This document shows, piece by piece, positions 30,464 through 39,964 of a stretch of 64,000 bases of DNA. Made by a program: the position numbers and the translations under genes. The DNA is taken from assembly GCF_011301715.1 (NCBI RefSeq), contig NZ_CP049870.1, forward strand, positions 1,674,001 through 1,738,000, read 5' to 3'. How positions within the stretch are numbered: position 1 is the stretch's first letter; every line of letters begins with the position of its first letter. The DNA comes from Sphingomonas sp. HDW15A. Its GTDB lineage: Bacteria; Pseudomonadota; Alphaproteobacteria; Sphingomonadales; Sphingomonadaceae. The notes below the pieces were generated by a model, which had not been told where the DNA came from, made no database searches, and was given only the letters and a program-made list of their open reading frames with translations.

Positions 30464-31365
30464 CGGACGCGAACTCCCAGAAGGTGGCAGATGGAGTAAG
30501 CCAGTTCGGCGCGGTTGAGCGTGTAGAAGTGGAAGTGACGGACACCGCCGGCATAAAGCTGGCCACACAGTTCGCCGGCGATCGTGGCCGCGACAAGCTG
30601 CCGGGCGGCGGGCAGATCGTCGAGGCCTTCGAAGGTGTCGTCCATCCAGGCCGGGATGGTTGCGCCGCATTGGCCGGAAAAGCGCCGCGCCTGAGCGACG
30701 TTGGTCACCGGCAGGATCCCCGGCACAATCTCGACGTCGGGGCGAAGCGCGGTCACCTTGTCGCGAAAGCGGAAGAAGCAGTCCGCGGAGAAGAAGAACT
30801 GGCTGATCGCGCGGTTCGCGCCTGCGTCGATCTTCCTGAGTAAATTTTCAATGTCGCTTTCCGGACAGTCGGCTTCCGGATGCACCTCCGGATAGCAGGC
30901 GACGCTGATGTCGAAATCTGCGACCTTCTTGAGGCCGGCAACTAGTTCGGCGGCGTTGGCATAGCCGTCCGGATGCGCCTCAAAACCGCGACCTGTTTCG
31001 GGTGGGTCGCCGCGGAGAGCAACCACATGGCGTACGCCGGCGTCCCAATAGGCTTTGGCGACGTCATCCACTTCACCGCGGCTGGCGTCGACACAGGTCA
31101 GGTGAGCCGCGGCGGTGAGATCGGTTTCGCGAGCAATCCGCGTGACCGTGGCGTGCGTGCGCTCTCGCGTTGTTCCGCCTGCGCCGTACGTGACGCTGAC
31201 GAAGCGGGGATGAAGCGGTGCGAGTGTCTCGATCGAGCGCCACAGCGTCTCGGCCATCGCCTCGGACTTGGGTGGAAAGAATTCGAAACTGACGGCAATG
31301 TCGCCCCGGGCCTCGGCGAACAAAGGCGCGTGCTCGGCCAAGGCGGCTTGGCTGCTCCGGTTCAT
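30460..31365 (-). CDS. metF: 5,10-methylenetetrahydrofolate reductase
   Basis: 301 residues from ATG 31365 (MNRSSQAALAEHAP), overlapping the regulator's stop (ATGA). FAD-dependent enzyme that makes 5-methyl-THF, the methyl donor for MetH. Family signatures are SFEFFPPKSEAM at about residue 27, VTYGAGGTTRERT, and CYPEVHPEADCPE with the FFFSADCFF region. It sits directly before the two MetH genes, so the operon covers the whole methyl-transfer route from methylene-THF to methionine. Confidence 0.94.
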   Translation of the reverse strand: MNRSSQAALAEHAPLFAEARGDIAVSFEFFPPKSEAMAETLWRSIETLAPLHPRFVSVTYGAGGTTRERTHATVTRIARETDLTAAAHLTCVDASRGEVDDVAKAYWDAGVRHVVALRGDPPETGRGFEAHPDGYANAAELVAGLKKVADFDISVACYPEVHPEADCPESDIENLLRKIDAGANRAISQFFFSADCFFRFRDKVTALRPDVEIVPGILPVTNVAQARRFSGQCGATIPAWMDDTFEGLDDLPAARQLVAATIAGELCGQLYAGGVRHFHFYTLNRAELAYSICHLLGVRVR

Positions 31366-32336
31366 GCCGCGATCCGCTCTGCCTGCGCTGGCTTCGTACC
31401 GCGCCACAGCGTGACGGTCAGCTCGCCGCCTTCGAGGTGCTGCGTATAGTCCGGCTCCAGCCCTGCCGCCGCCATCCAACCGTGAATCGCATCGTCCGCA
31501 AAGCCGAGGCGGGCGTGAGCATCGCTTTCCCGGAACTCTTCCCTTTCATGCGGAGCAAAGTCGACGATCAGCAACTGCCCGCCGGGCCGCAGGATGCGCG
31601 ATGCCTCCGCGATGGCAGCGGCGGGTGCCTGGGCATAATGAAGGACCTGGTGGAGGATGACATTGTCCGCAGCGTCATCAGCAAGCGGCAGCGCATACAT
31701 ATCCCCCTGACGAAGCGAAGCACCGGCAATTCCGGCTCGGTCGAGTTTAACCCTCGCTACACGCAGCATTTCGTAAGAGCGATCGATGCCAATCGATTCC
31801 GCGGCTCGCGGACCGAGCAATTCGATCATCCGGCCAGTCCCGGTGCCAATGTCGATCAGACGCCCAAGCGAATCGCGGCCCAGCGCTTGCTCGATCGCCT
31901 GCTCGACGCGGGTTTCGGGCACGTGGAGCGATCGAATGGAATCCCACCGATCGGCAAGCGACGCGAAATAACGCTCGGCAGCTTCGGCCCGCAATGAGCG
32001 AACTGCGGCGAGCCGAACGCGGTCCGCTTCGAACACGGATTCCGTTGCGCCGTCGCCGTGCGAACCAATGAGCGAGAAGAGGGCATCGGACGTCGCGCCT
32101 CGGCCGATCCGGAGGAACACCCAGCTGCCTTCCTTGTGACGCTCGATTAGCCCGGAATCCGCCAAAATCCGCACATGTCGCGAAACCCGCGGCTGGCTTT
32201 GGCCAAGCACCTGGGCGAGCTCCCCGACGGAAAGCTCCATGGTGCGAAGAAGTCCCAGAATGCGAAGCCGCGAAGGATCCGCCAGTGCCTGGAACAGGTC
32301 CACAACGGACAATCGCTGCAGGGCGGCATCACTCAT
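31362..32336 (-). CDS. ArsR-type regulator fused to a SAM-dependent methyltransferase domain (SahR-like)
   Basis: 324 residues from ATG 32336. The N-terminal ArsR winged helix (about 10-90) reads VVDLFQALADPSRLRILGLL and AQVLGQSQPRVSRHVRILAD. The C-terminal methyltransferase-like domain has the SAM motif DIGTGTG (162-168) and LRPGGQLLIVDFAP. As I recall, the SahR family of proteobacterial regulators senses S-adenosylhomocysteine and controls methionine-cycle genes, and alphaproteobacterial members carry such a domain. Its stop overlaps metF, and a perfect palindrome lies just upstream, so it probably represses its own operon when SAH is low. Ligand and DNA site are inferred. Confidence 0.82.
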   Translation of the reverse strand: MSDAALQRLSVVDLFQALADPSRLRILGLLRTMELSVGELAQVLGQSQPRVSRHVRILADSGLIERHKEGSWVFLRIGRGATSDALFSLIGSHGDGATESVFEADRVRLAAVRSLRAEAAERYFASLADRWDSIRSLHVPETRVEQAIEQALGRDSLGRLIDIGTGTGRMIELLGPRAAESIGIDRSYEMLRVARVKLDRAGIAGASLRQGDMYALPLADDAADNVILHQVLHYAQAPAAAIAEASRILRPGGQLLIVDFAPHEREEFRESDAHARLGFADDAIHGWMAAAGLEPDYTQHLEGGELTVTLWRGTKPAQAERIAA

Positions 32337-32344
32337 CCGATAAG

Positions 32345-32372
32345 GATATAAAGATATCTTTATATGGGTCAA
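32345..32372 (-). promoter_or_regulatory. Promoter with perfect 20-bp palindromic operator before the metF-metH operon
   Basis: The perfect palindrome ATATAAAGATATCTTTATAT spans 32346-32365 and ends 10 bases before the regulator's ATG. On the minus strand TTGACC (32367-32372) precedes it and TATATC (32345-32350) overlaps its far end with a 16-base spacer, so a bound repressor would cover the promoter. A start site about 7 bases downstream would fall only a few bases before the ATG, giving a nearly leaderless mRNA with no Shine-Dalgarno. Confidence 0.65.
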
Positions 32373-32519
32373 CGAGCGGACGACATATTGGCAAGATTCA
32401 TATTTTCGATTGCGCGGCGGCAAACGCCACTTTACATCCGCGCGCTGGCCTGACCGATTTATGCGGCAGGCCGAGCCTAGCTGTCGCGAAAGCGGCACAA
32501 TTGAAGGAATGGAACGATC

Positions 32520-32768
32520 ATGAAGAAGGTTGCACTGACCGTTGCGGTCCTCGCGCTCGGCCTGGCCGCGTGCGAAGACAATGCGCCCGACAACGCCACC
32601 AGCACTGTCAACACCGTCGAAATGGAAGCGAATGCGGACACCGCAGCCGCTGCCAACGCGGTCGACAACGCTCTCGACGCGACCGAGAATGCTGCTGACA
32701 ACGCCGCTGATGCGACGGACAACGCCGCTGACGCGACCGAGAACGCTGCTGAGAACGCTGCTCAGTAA
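32520..32768 (+). CDS. Small Ala/Asp/Asn-rich repeat lipoprotein
   Basis: 82 residues, MKKVALTVAVLALGLAAC then a mature part. The lipobox LAAC puts the lipid on Cys18, so it is a likely envelope lipoprotein. The rest is low complexity, composed of repeats like NAADATDNAADATENAA, and is acidic. I do not recognise a function. It has its own strong terminator right after and is followed by a second small lipoprotein. Confidence 0.7.
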   Translation: MKKVALTVAVLALGLAACEDNAPDNATSTVNTVEMEANADTAAAANAVDNALDATENAADNAADATDNAADATENAAENAAQ

Positions 32769-32790
32769 GCAGCGCTTTCAAAGCGAACGG

Positions 32791-32823
32791 AAAAGGGTCG
32801 TCCTTCTGGGCGACCCTTTTTTT
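32791..32823 (+). terminator. Intrinsic terminator after the repeat lipoprotein gene
   Basis: A perfect 10-bp stem (AAAAGGGTCG at 32791-32800 with its complement at 32811-32820) and a 10-base loop are followed by seven T (32817-32823). This is a textbook Rho-independent terminator in the plus direction. Confidence 0.9.
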
Positions 32824-32850
32824 ATGCGCGACCAAAGTTAGTTTGAGCGG

Positions 32851-33015
32851 ATGAAGAAAGAGATCTCACTCGCCCTGCTGCTGCTCAGCGCATGCAAGGA
32901 AAGGCCCGAGGCTCCCACCGCCGCGCAGAACGACCGGCTGAACGAGGCGGAGGCCATGCTTGACGAGGAAGCCGGCAATGAAAAAGGGCCGGCAGCCGAA
33001 GCGGCCGACCCTTAA
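32851..33015 (+). CDS. Small lipoprotein, 54 residues
   Basis: ATG at 32851, stop TAA at 33013-33015. The protein begins MKKEISLALLLLSAC; the lipobox LLSAC predicts lipidation on Cys15. The mature part is about 40 residues, acidic and Ala/Glu-rich (NEAEAMLDEEAGNE). A weak TTGAGCGG ribosome-binding site precedes it. It comes 27 bases after the upstream terminator, so it needs its own promoter, which I cannot place. No family recognised. Confidence 0.6.
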   Translation: MKKEISLALLLLSACKERPEAPTAAQNDRLNEAEAMLDEEAGNEKGPAAEAADP

Positions 33016-33041
33016 TCTTAAAGCTTCCTGAGCGCCGTTCC

Positions 33042-33149
33042 GGCGCGGAGTGAATCCGCGCCGTCAGACCTCGCTTCGCGAGGCTGGCCGGACCTTGGCC
33101 GAGTCCTGGCCTAGCTAACCGTTCTGGCGAACCGCTTCGCTAGGCCAGG
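33042..33149. promoter_or_regulatory. Series of three hairpins between groEL and the small lipoprotein
   Basis: The 143-base gap between convergent genes contains three perfect inverted repeats: 33042-33048 with 33056-33062 (7 bp), 33069-33074 with 33078-33083 (6 bp, 3-base loop), and 33105-33115 with 33139-33149 (11 bp, 23-base loop with a further short stem). None has a T-tract on the minus side. They probably end or stabilise the groEL mRNA. Confidence 0.5.
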
Positions 33150-33158
33150 CTGTCTCGG

Positions 33159-34820
<1,662 letters not shown>

Positions 34821-34873
34821 TCAAAAAGTCACAAAAGTCGCACTCCCGATGCGCGCGAAGGCGCGCCAGGAAG

Positions 34874-35160
34874 TCAGGCGACGATGCCGAGAATGTCGCT
34901 TTCCTTCATGATGATGAGGTCTTCGCCCTCGATCTTCACTTCGGTGCCGGACCACTTGCCGAACAGGATGCGGTCGCCCGCCTTGACGTCGAGCGGAGTG
35001 ACCGTGCCGTCTTCGGCACGTGCGCCGGAGCCGACTGAGACGACTTCGCCTTCCTGCGGCTTTTCCTTTGCCGAATCCGGGATGATGATCCCCCGGCGGT
35101 CTTTTCCTCAGCCTCGACACGGCGGACGAGGACGCGGTCATGAAGCGGCCTGAAACCCAT
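34874..35160 (-). CDS. groS: Co-chaperonin GroES, apparent frameshift
   Basis: ATG at 35160 gives [20 protein letters not shown], typical GroES. Around 35090-35094 the plus strand has 5 C where 6 are needed; as written the frame shifts after TAGG. With one base added it continues [20 protein letters not shown] and ends ILGIVA at a TGA at 34874, 95 residues, normal GroES length. GroES is essential, so a sequencing error is by far the likeliest cause. Confidence 0.88.
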
Positions 35161-35199
35161 GGTTCGTTTACCCTTATTGCTTCGTTGGAACTGGTGGCG

Positions 35200-35226
35200 T
35201 TGGCACTCCCGATTCAAGAGTGCCAG
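35200..35226. promoter_or_regulatory. CIRCE element (HrcA operator) upstream of groES
   Basis: TTGGCACTC-N9-GAGTGCCAG, 9-bp arms with only the outermost base unpaired, 40 bases upstream of groES. The consensus is TTAGCACTC-N9-GAGTGCTAA, so two positions differ but the symmetry is kept. It is the standard binding site of the HrcA repressor. Confidence 0.85.
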
Positions 35227-35236
35227 CGCTGGCGGC

Positions 35237-35265
35237 GATATGGGATCCGCTTTCCTACACGTCAA
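35237..35265 (-). promoter_or_regulatory. Probable groESL promoter
   Basis: Minus-strand TTGACG (35260-35265) and CATATC (35237-35242) are 17 bases apart, directly upstream of the CIRCE element. The -10 region also reads CCCATAT, close to the heat-shock sigma factor (RpoH) -10 consensus, so it could be used by either sigma factor. Confidence 0.5.
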
Positions 35266-35360
35266 TGGGAGCGATGCCGGAGAGCCAATTTGCCGCTTGC
35301 CATTTTGACCGCACGGGGGAAATGTTAACTTGGATTAACCAACTAAGGTCCTGATTCTCC

Positions 35361-35921
35361 ATGAAGAGATTGTTAATCGCGTGCACTGCCGTCGCTTTGC
35401 TGTCCGGCTGCGAGACTTCCCCGGGACCCTATCGCGATATCGCCGTCGCTCCGCCCGCGCCCGTCATCGATAATCCGTTGACTACCGCCGCGGAGCGCGA
35501 AGCGGCTGCCAAGTTCGGCGGAACGGCACTGAGACCCGGCGATTACCGCATTCTACCGGCGGCCGCGATTCCGGCCAAGGGCGAGGTGAAAGTGCTTGTC
35601 AGCCTGCGCAACCAGAAGACTTACGTCTACAAGGCGGGGCAGCTGATCGCCATTTCGACTTCCTCTCACGGCACGGCCGATCATCCCACCGATCCCGGGC
35701 AGTTCAAGATTCTCCAAAAGAAGCCGTTCCACCGTTCGAACAAATATTCGAACGCGCCGATGCCGCACATGCAGCGACTCGACAAATGGGGCCGGGCTTT
35801 CCACGGCGGGGTCGTTCCCGGATACCCCGCGAGTCACGGCTGCATCCGCTTGCCACCGAAAATGGCCAAGGCGCTTTACGGTTTGACCAAGGTCGGCGAC
35901 GTGGTGGAGATCGAGGCCTAG
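35361..35921 (+). CDS. L,D-transpeptidase lipoprotein (YkuD domain)
   Basis: 186 residues. MKRLLIACTAVALLSGC gives a lipobox (LSGC), so it is a lipoprotein. The YkuD catalytic signature is HGGVVPGYPASHGCIRLP (His then Ser-His-Gly-Cys, catalytic Cys near residue 165). Such enzymes cross-link peptidoglycan by 3-3 links or attach outer-membrane proteins. The nucleotides just upstream hold TTAACTTGGATTAACC (35325-35340), similar to a CtrA site but with a 6-base spacer. The last 4 bases overlap the MATE gene on the other strand. Confidence 0.88.
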   Translation: MKRLLIACTAVALLSGCETSPGPYRDIAVAPPAPVIDNPLTTAAEREAAAKFGGTALRPGDYRILPAAAIPAKGEVKVLVSLRNQKTYVYKAGQLIAISTSSHGTADHPTDPGQFKILQKKPFHRSNKYSNAPMPHMQRLDKWGRAFHGGVVPGYPASHGCIRLPPKMAKALYGLTKVGDVVEIEA

Positions 35922-37303
35922 GGCTTCGGAACCAGGCCGAGCGCGCCGCGCATCGACCAGCGGCGGATCATCAGCACGGCCACAAAGCCCAGGCCCGTAG
36001 CGAGCCCGGCCCAGATGCCTTGCCCTTCCCAATCCGCGCCGAAGCCAAGCCAGATTCCGGTCCCGATGCCGACGATCCAGTAGCCGATAAGGGCGTAGAT
36101 CATCGGCACGCGCGTATCGTGAAGCCCCCGAAGCATCCCGGCGCCGACGACCTGCGCGCCGTCGACCATCTGGAAAAGCGCAGCGATGAGCAAGAATGAC
36201 GAGGCGAGTGCGATTGCCCGGGCATTGGCGGACGTGTCGTCAAAGAACAAAGTGACGAGTTCGCGAGGGAATGCCCACATGAGCAGCGCCATGGCGGCCA
36301 TGAACGCGATACCCATGACCAGCGCCGTCCAGCCCGCGCGCGCGATGCCGCCCGCGTCGCGGCGGCCGTAAGCGAGGCCAACGCGAACCGTTGCCGCCTG
36401 CGCCAGGCCCAAGGGAACCATGAAGCTTGTCGCGGCAATTTGCAGCGCGACCTGGTGCGCGGCGACCGAGACCGCATCTATCAGGCCCATGAGATAGGCG
36501 GCGGCGCTGAATACTGCGCCTTCGAACGCCATGGCCAGGCCGATCGGCAGGCCGAGCCTGAAGATCTGCCGGAATCGCCGCCAGTCCGCCCGCCAGAACC
36601 GGCCGAACAAGTGAAAGCGCCGGAACTGGCGATCCGTGACGATGACAATCGCCAGAGCCAGGGTCATCGCGGCCCAAGTGATCGAACTGGCGAGGCCGCC
36701 CCCGAACAGGCCGAGCTCCGGCATTCCCAGTTTCCCGAAAATCAGTGCGTAACCGGCGATCGCGTTGACCGCGATCCCGGTGCCGCTAATCGCCAGAACC
36801 CAAGCCGGCCGCTCCAACGCGGCAACGAAGTTGCGCATCACCTGGAAAAGCATCCACGGCGGCAGCGCCCACATGTATCCGCGCAGGAAAATTGCCGCAC
36901 CTTCCGCCAGGGTTTTTTCCTGACCCAATGCGACGATGATCGGCTCGGCGAACCATAGGACGAGCATGATGGGAGCGACGATCAGCATCGCTGCCCACAC
37001 CGCCTGGCGGAATGTGCGACGAACGTCGCGTACGGCATTGAAGCGGGCGCCGAGCGCGGATGCCATCATCGGCGACGACGCGGTGAGCACTCCAAAGCCA
37101 AACAGGGTCATGGCGAAGGTCAGGCTAAGCGCCAGCGCTGCGGCCGCCAGTTCCATCGCTCCAAGCCGTCCGAGCAGGATGGCGTCGGTCGCCTGGATAA
37201 GCTGGGTCGTGAGATTGGCGAGAATGAGCGGCCAGGCGAGCGCCAGCGTCGAGCGCGCCTCCGCCCGCCACAAGTTACCATCGCCTGTCCGTGCGCGTTG
37301 CAT
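35918..37303 (-). CDS. MATE-family efflux transporter
   Basis: 461 residues with about 12 predicted transmembrane segments in the two-bundle MATE arrangement (for example LTLALAWPLILANLTTQLIQ, LLFGFGVLTASSPMMAS). MatE/NorM-type pumps expel cationic drugs and metabolites with H+ or Na+. Substrate unknown. Convergent with the L,D-transpeptidase gene, divergent from sppA. Confidence 0.85.
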   Translation of the reverse strand: MQRARTGDGNLWRAEARSTLALAWPLILANLTTQLIQATDAILLGRLGAMELAAAALALSLTFAMTLFGFGVLTASSPMMASALGARFNAVRDVRRTFRQAVWAAMLIVAPIMLVLWFAEPIIVALGQEKTLAEGAAIFLRGYMWALPPWMLFQVMRNFVAALERPAWVLAISGTGIAVNAIAGYALIFGKLGMPELGLFGGGLASSITWAAMTLALAIVIVTDRQFRRFHLFGRFWRADWRRFRQIFRLGLPIGLAMAFEGAVFSAAAYLMGLIDAVSVAAHQVALQIAATSFMVPLGLAQAATVRVGLAYGRRDAGGIARAGWTALVMGIAFMAAMALLMWAFPRELVTLFFDDTSANARAIALASSFLLIAALFQMVDGAQVVGAGMLRGLHDTRVPMIYALIGYWIVGIGTGIWLGFGADWEGQGIWAGLATGLGFVAVLMIRRWSMRGALGLVPKP

Positions 37304-37416
37304 CGGCGGGGCGCGTAGTCAGCTTCTCTGACCGGGTAAAGCGGCCTGTCGAAAAGCCTTGGATGTGAGGGCGGCGGTCAGCTAATCCCTTCGCCAAACT
37401 TCGAAGGACCTCAAGA

Positions 37417-39285
37417 ATGCGCTTCGTCGCCGCGATCTGGAAGCTGCTTGTCGGGATCAAGGACGCAATGGTCCTGATCCTAATGCTGATGTTCTTCGGG
37501 ATGATTTACGCTGTCCTTTCGTCCCGACCCGCACCGATCGGTCACGGTGTCCTGGCGCTCGATCTCGACGGCGTGATCGTTGAGCAACCGCGCGAAATCG
37601 ACCCGATTGCGGCGCTCGCCGGCGGCTCGGGAATGCGCGAACACCGATTGAGCGATATCATCGCCGTGCTTCGGAAGGCCAAGGACGACGACCGCGTGAA
37701 AGCCGTCGCGCTCGACCTGGACCGGTTTCTAGGCGGCGGCCAGACGTCGCTTGCCTCGGTCGGCGACGCGCTCGATGAGGTGCGCAAGTCCGGGAAGACG
37801 GTCGCGGTTTACGCCACGGGCTATTCCAACGATGCCTACCAGCTTGCCGCCCATGCCTCCGAGATCTGGGTTCCGGAGCTGGGAGCGGTGGCGATCGCCG
37901 GCCCGGGCGGAAGCAACCTTTATTACAAGGGACTTCTCGACAAGCTTGGGGTGACCGCGAACACCTACCGGGTGGGTCAGTTCAAGTCTGGAATCGAACC
38001 CTTCACCCGCAACGACATGTCGCCCGAAGCGCGTGAAAACGCACAGGCGCTTGGCGATGCCTTGCTGGAAACGTGGAAAGACGATGTCCGCCGGGCCCGG
38101 CCGCAGGCCGGTGCCGGGCTCGAACGCTTTCTGGGCGATCCGGTCGGGGCGGCAGCAGCAGCCGGAGGAAGCATGTCGAAAGCGGCGCTTTCGCTGAAGC
38201 TGGTCGACAAGGTCGGCGAACGCAGCGACTTCAACAGCCGGCTCGCCGAGCTTGGCGGCAAGGACGAGGAATCAATCGGCGGCTACAAGAGGATTGCCCT
38301 GCGAGCTTACGAGCGGTCGTTAGACAAGCACTCCGGGCCCATTGGCGTCGTAACCATTGCCGGCGAGATCGTCGATGGACGCGCAGGCCCGGGAAGCGCC
38401 GCCGCCGAAACCATTGCGAAGTCGATCGAGGATGGTCTTGAACTCGGAACCCTGAAAGCGCTGGTCCTGCGCATCGACAGCCCGGGCGGGTCGGCGCTGG
38501 CTTCCGAGCGTATCCGCCATGCCATCCTTGCCGCCAAGAAGGAGGGGCTGCCAGTCGTTGCCTCGATGGGCGATGTCGCAGCGTCAGGCGGATACTGGGT
38601 CGCGACTCCGGCCGATTTCATCATAGCCGAGCCATCGACCATCACCGGTTCGATCGGGGTTTATGGCGTGCTTCCAAGCTTCCAGGGGACACTGCAGAAG
38701 CTGGGAATCGGCGCCGACGGGATCCGCACCACACCGCTTTCCGGTGAACCGGACTTGCTCAATGGCCCATCGCCCGCTGCGAATGCGCTGATCCAGGCCG
38801 GAGTCGAACAGATTTACGCCAAGTTCCTGGCGATTACGGCCGCGAGCCGAAAGAAGCCGATCGATGAGATCAACCGGATCGCGCAGGGCCGCGTCTGGGA
38901 CGGCGGCACTGCCCGGCAGCTTGGCCTGGTGGATGGGTTCGGCGACATGGACGAAGCCATCGCGAAGGCCGCGGAGCTCGCAAAGCTTGGCAAGAATGAG
39001 CGCGGCCTGACCTATCTGGAGAAGGGGCCGGATGCGTGGACCGGTTTCTTGGCCGGCCTTGCTCAGGACGAGGAGGAGAGCGATGCGGCGCCCGCCGACG
39101 CGCTTGCGGCGCTCGGGCCCGCGCCGCAGACGCTGGTCATGCGGGTGCTGGGTGACATCGAGCGGATTTTGTCCGGGCCAACATTGCAGCTTCGATGCCT
39201 GGAATGCGGGGCTTATGAATCGGCGCCGCCGCCCCCGAAGTCGGAAAGCGGCTGGCGCTCAATTCTGCTTGGATTGCTTGGCTGA
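37417..39285 (+). CDS. sppA: Signal peptide peptidase SppA (67-kDa type)
   Basis: 622 residues; the duplicated long form of SppA, a membrane serine peptidase that degrades cleaved signal peptides. One transmembrane helix lies near residues 8-32 ([19 protein letters not shown]). The general-base Lys is in QFKSGIEPF (about 190) and the nucleophile Ser is in [11 protein letters not shown] (about 390). A GAAGGA ribosome-binding site precedes the ATG. The 3' end overlaps the PepSY gene by 27 bases tail to tail. Confidence 0.92.
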   Translation: MRFVAAIWKLLVGIKDAMVLILMLMFFGMIYAVLSSRPAPIGHGVLALDLDGVIVEQPREIDPIAALAGGSGMREHRLSDIIAVLRKAKDDDRVKAVALDLDRFLGGGQTSLASVGDALDEVRKSGKTVAVYATGYSNDAYQLAAHASEIWVPELGAVAIAGPGGSNLYYKGLLDKLGVTANTYRVGQFKSGIEPFTRNDMSPEARENAQALGDALLETWKDDVRRARPQAGAGLERFLGDPVGAAAAAGGSMSKAALSLKLVDKVGERSDFNSRLAELGGKDEESIGGYKRIALRAYERSLDKHSGPIGVVTIAGEIVDGRAGPGSAAAETIAKSIEDGLELGTLKALVLRIDSPGGSALASERIRHAILAAKKEGLPVVASMGDVAASGGYWVATPADFIIAEPSTITGSIGVYGVLPSFQGTLQKLGIGADGIRTTPLSGEPDLLNGPSPAANALIQAGVEQIYAKFLAITAASRKKPIDEINRIAQGRVWDGGTARQLGLVDGFGDMDEAIAKAAELAKLGKNERGLTYLEKGPDAWTGFLAGLAQDEEESDAAPADALAALGPAPQTLVMRVLGDIERILSGPTLQLRCLECGAYESAPPPPKSESGWRSILLGLLG

Positions 39286-39963
39286 GCCGTTGCGTTTCCT
39301 CTTGCCGGTCATCGGTAGGAGGACGAGCGCCATGAGCGTGCTGACAAGAGCGAGCGCCCCGAAGCCCACGATCCACGCGTGGTGCGTATCCTCGCGAGTC
39401 TCGAGGTCCATGATGTGGAGCCCCCACATGAAATCGTAGAAGCGCCACCACGCCGTTCGACGAGCGGCGATCGCGCCCGATCCGGAATCGACATAGAAAT
39501 GCGTGCCGTCGCTCATTTCAACGAGCCAACCGGTCATTTCCCGGCGAAGATCTTTCGGCGGATCGGACGGGTTGACGCGAGACGTGGAGACGACCCTTGC
39601 ATCGCCGGTGTAGCGCGCCTCGACCTCGCGGGCCGCGTCGGCTGCACCATAATCCGGCACCAGTCCGCCGGTCACCGGGTCGGCCATTCGAGACTTGCCG
39701 TCCGCGGTTGTGATGACCCAGCGCGGCCCGACGCTACGCTGCTCAAGCGAAAGGCTTTCGACGGGTAGCCCTTCGAGGCTTGGCGGAACCGCAGGCATGG
39801 CGAGCGTCATGGGTGCAGGCTCGCGCAGCAGATTCGTTCCGCGCACTTCCTCAATCGGCCGCAACACCATCACGACGCCGGAAAGCGTCCAGAATAGCAT
39901 CGGCACGGCGATCAACCAGCCGAGCCAGACGTGCCAGCGGCGTAAAGTTGCGCGGGTCCCCAC
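39259..39963 (-). CDS. PepSY-domain membrane protein
   Basis: 234 residues from a GTG at 39963, one base after the lpd2 stop. A first transmembrane segment reads [20 protein letters not shown] (about 8-30), a periplasmic middle part follows with two PepSY-like stretches, and a second segment is near the C-terminus ([21 protein letters not shown]). PepSY proteins of this shape are often linked to iron or redox metabolism, but the role is unknown here. Probably co-transcribed with lpd2. Confidence 0.78.
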   Translation of the reverse strand: MGTRATLRRWHVWLGWLIAVPMLFWTLSGVVMVLRPIEEVRGTNLLREPAPMTLAMPAVPPSLEGLPVESLSLEQRSVGPRWVITTADGKSRMADPVTGGLVPDYGAADAAREVEARYTGDARVVSTSRVNPSDPPKDLRREMTGWLVEMSDGTHFYVDSGSGAIAARRTAWWRFYDFMWGLHIMDLETREDTHHAWIVGFGALALVSTLMALVLLPMTGKRKRNGSAKQSKQN

Positions 39964-39964
39964 C

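Noticed and set aside
35090..35094. groES as a true pseudogene or as programmed frameshifting
   Set aside because: There is no slippery-site plus stimulator pattern, the gene is essential, and two other genes show the same kind of one-base loss in a G/C run.
35325..35340. TTAA-N6-TTAA before the L,D-transpeptidase as a CtrA site
   Set aside because: The CtrA spacer is 7 bases; with 6 the half-sites fall out of register, so I do not call it.
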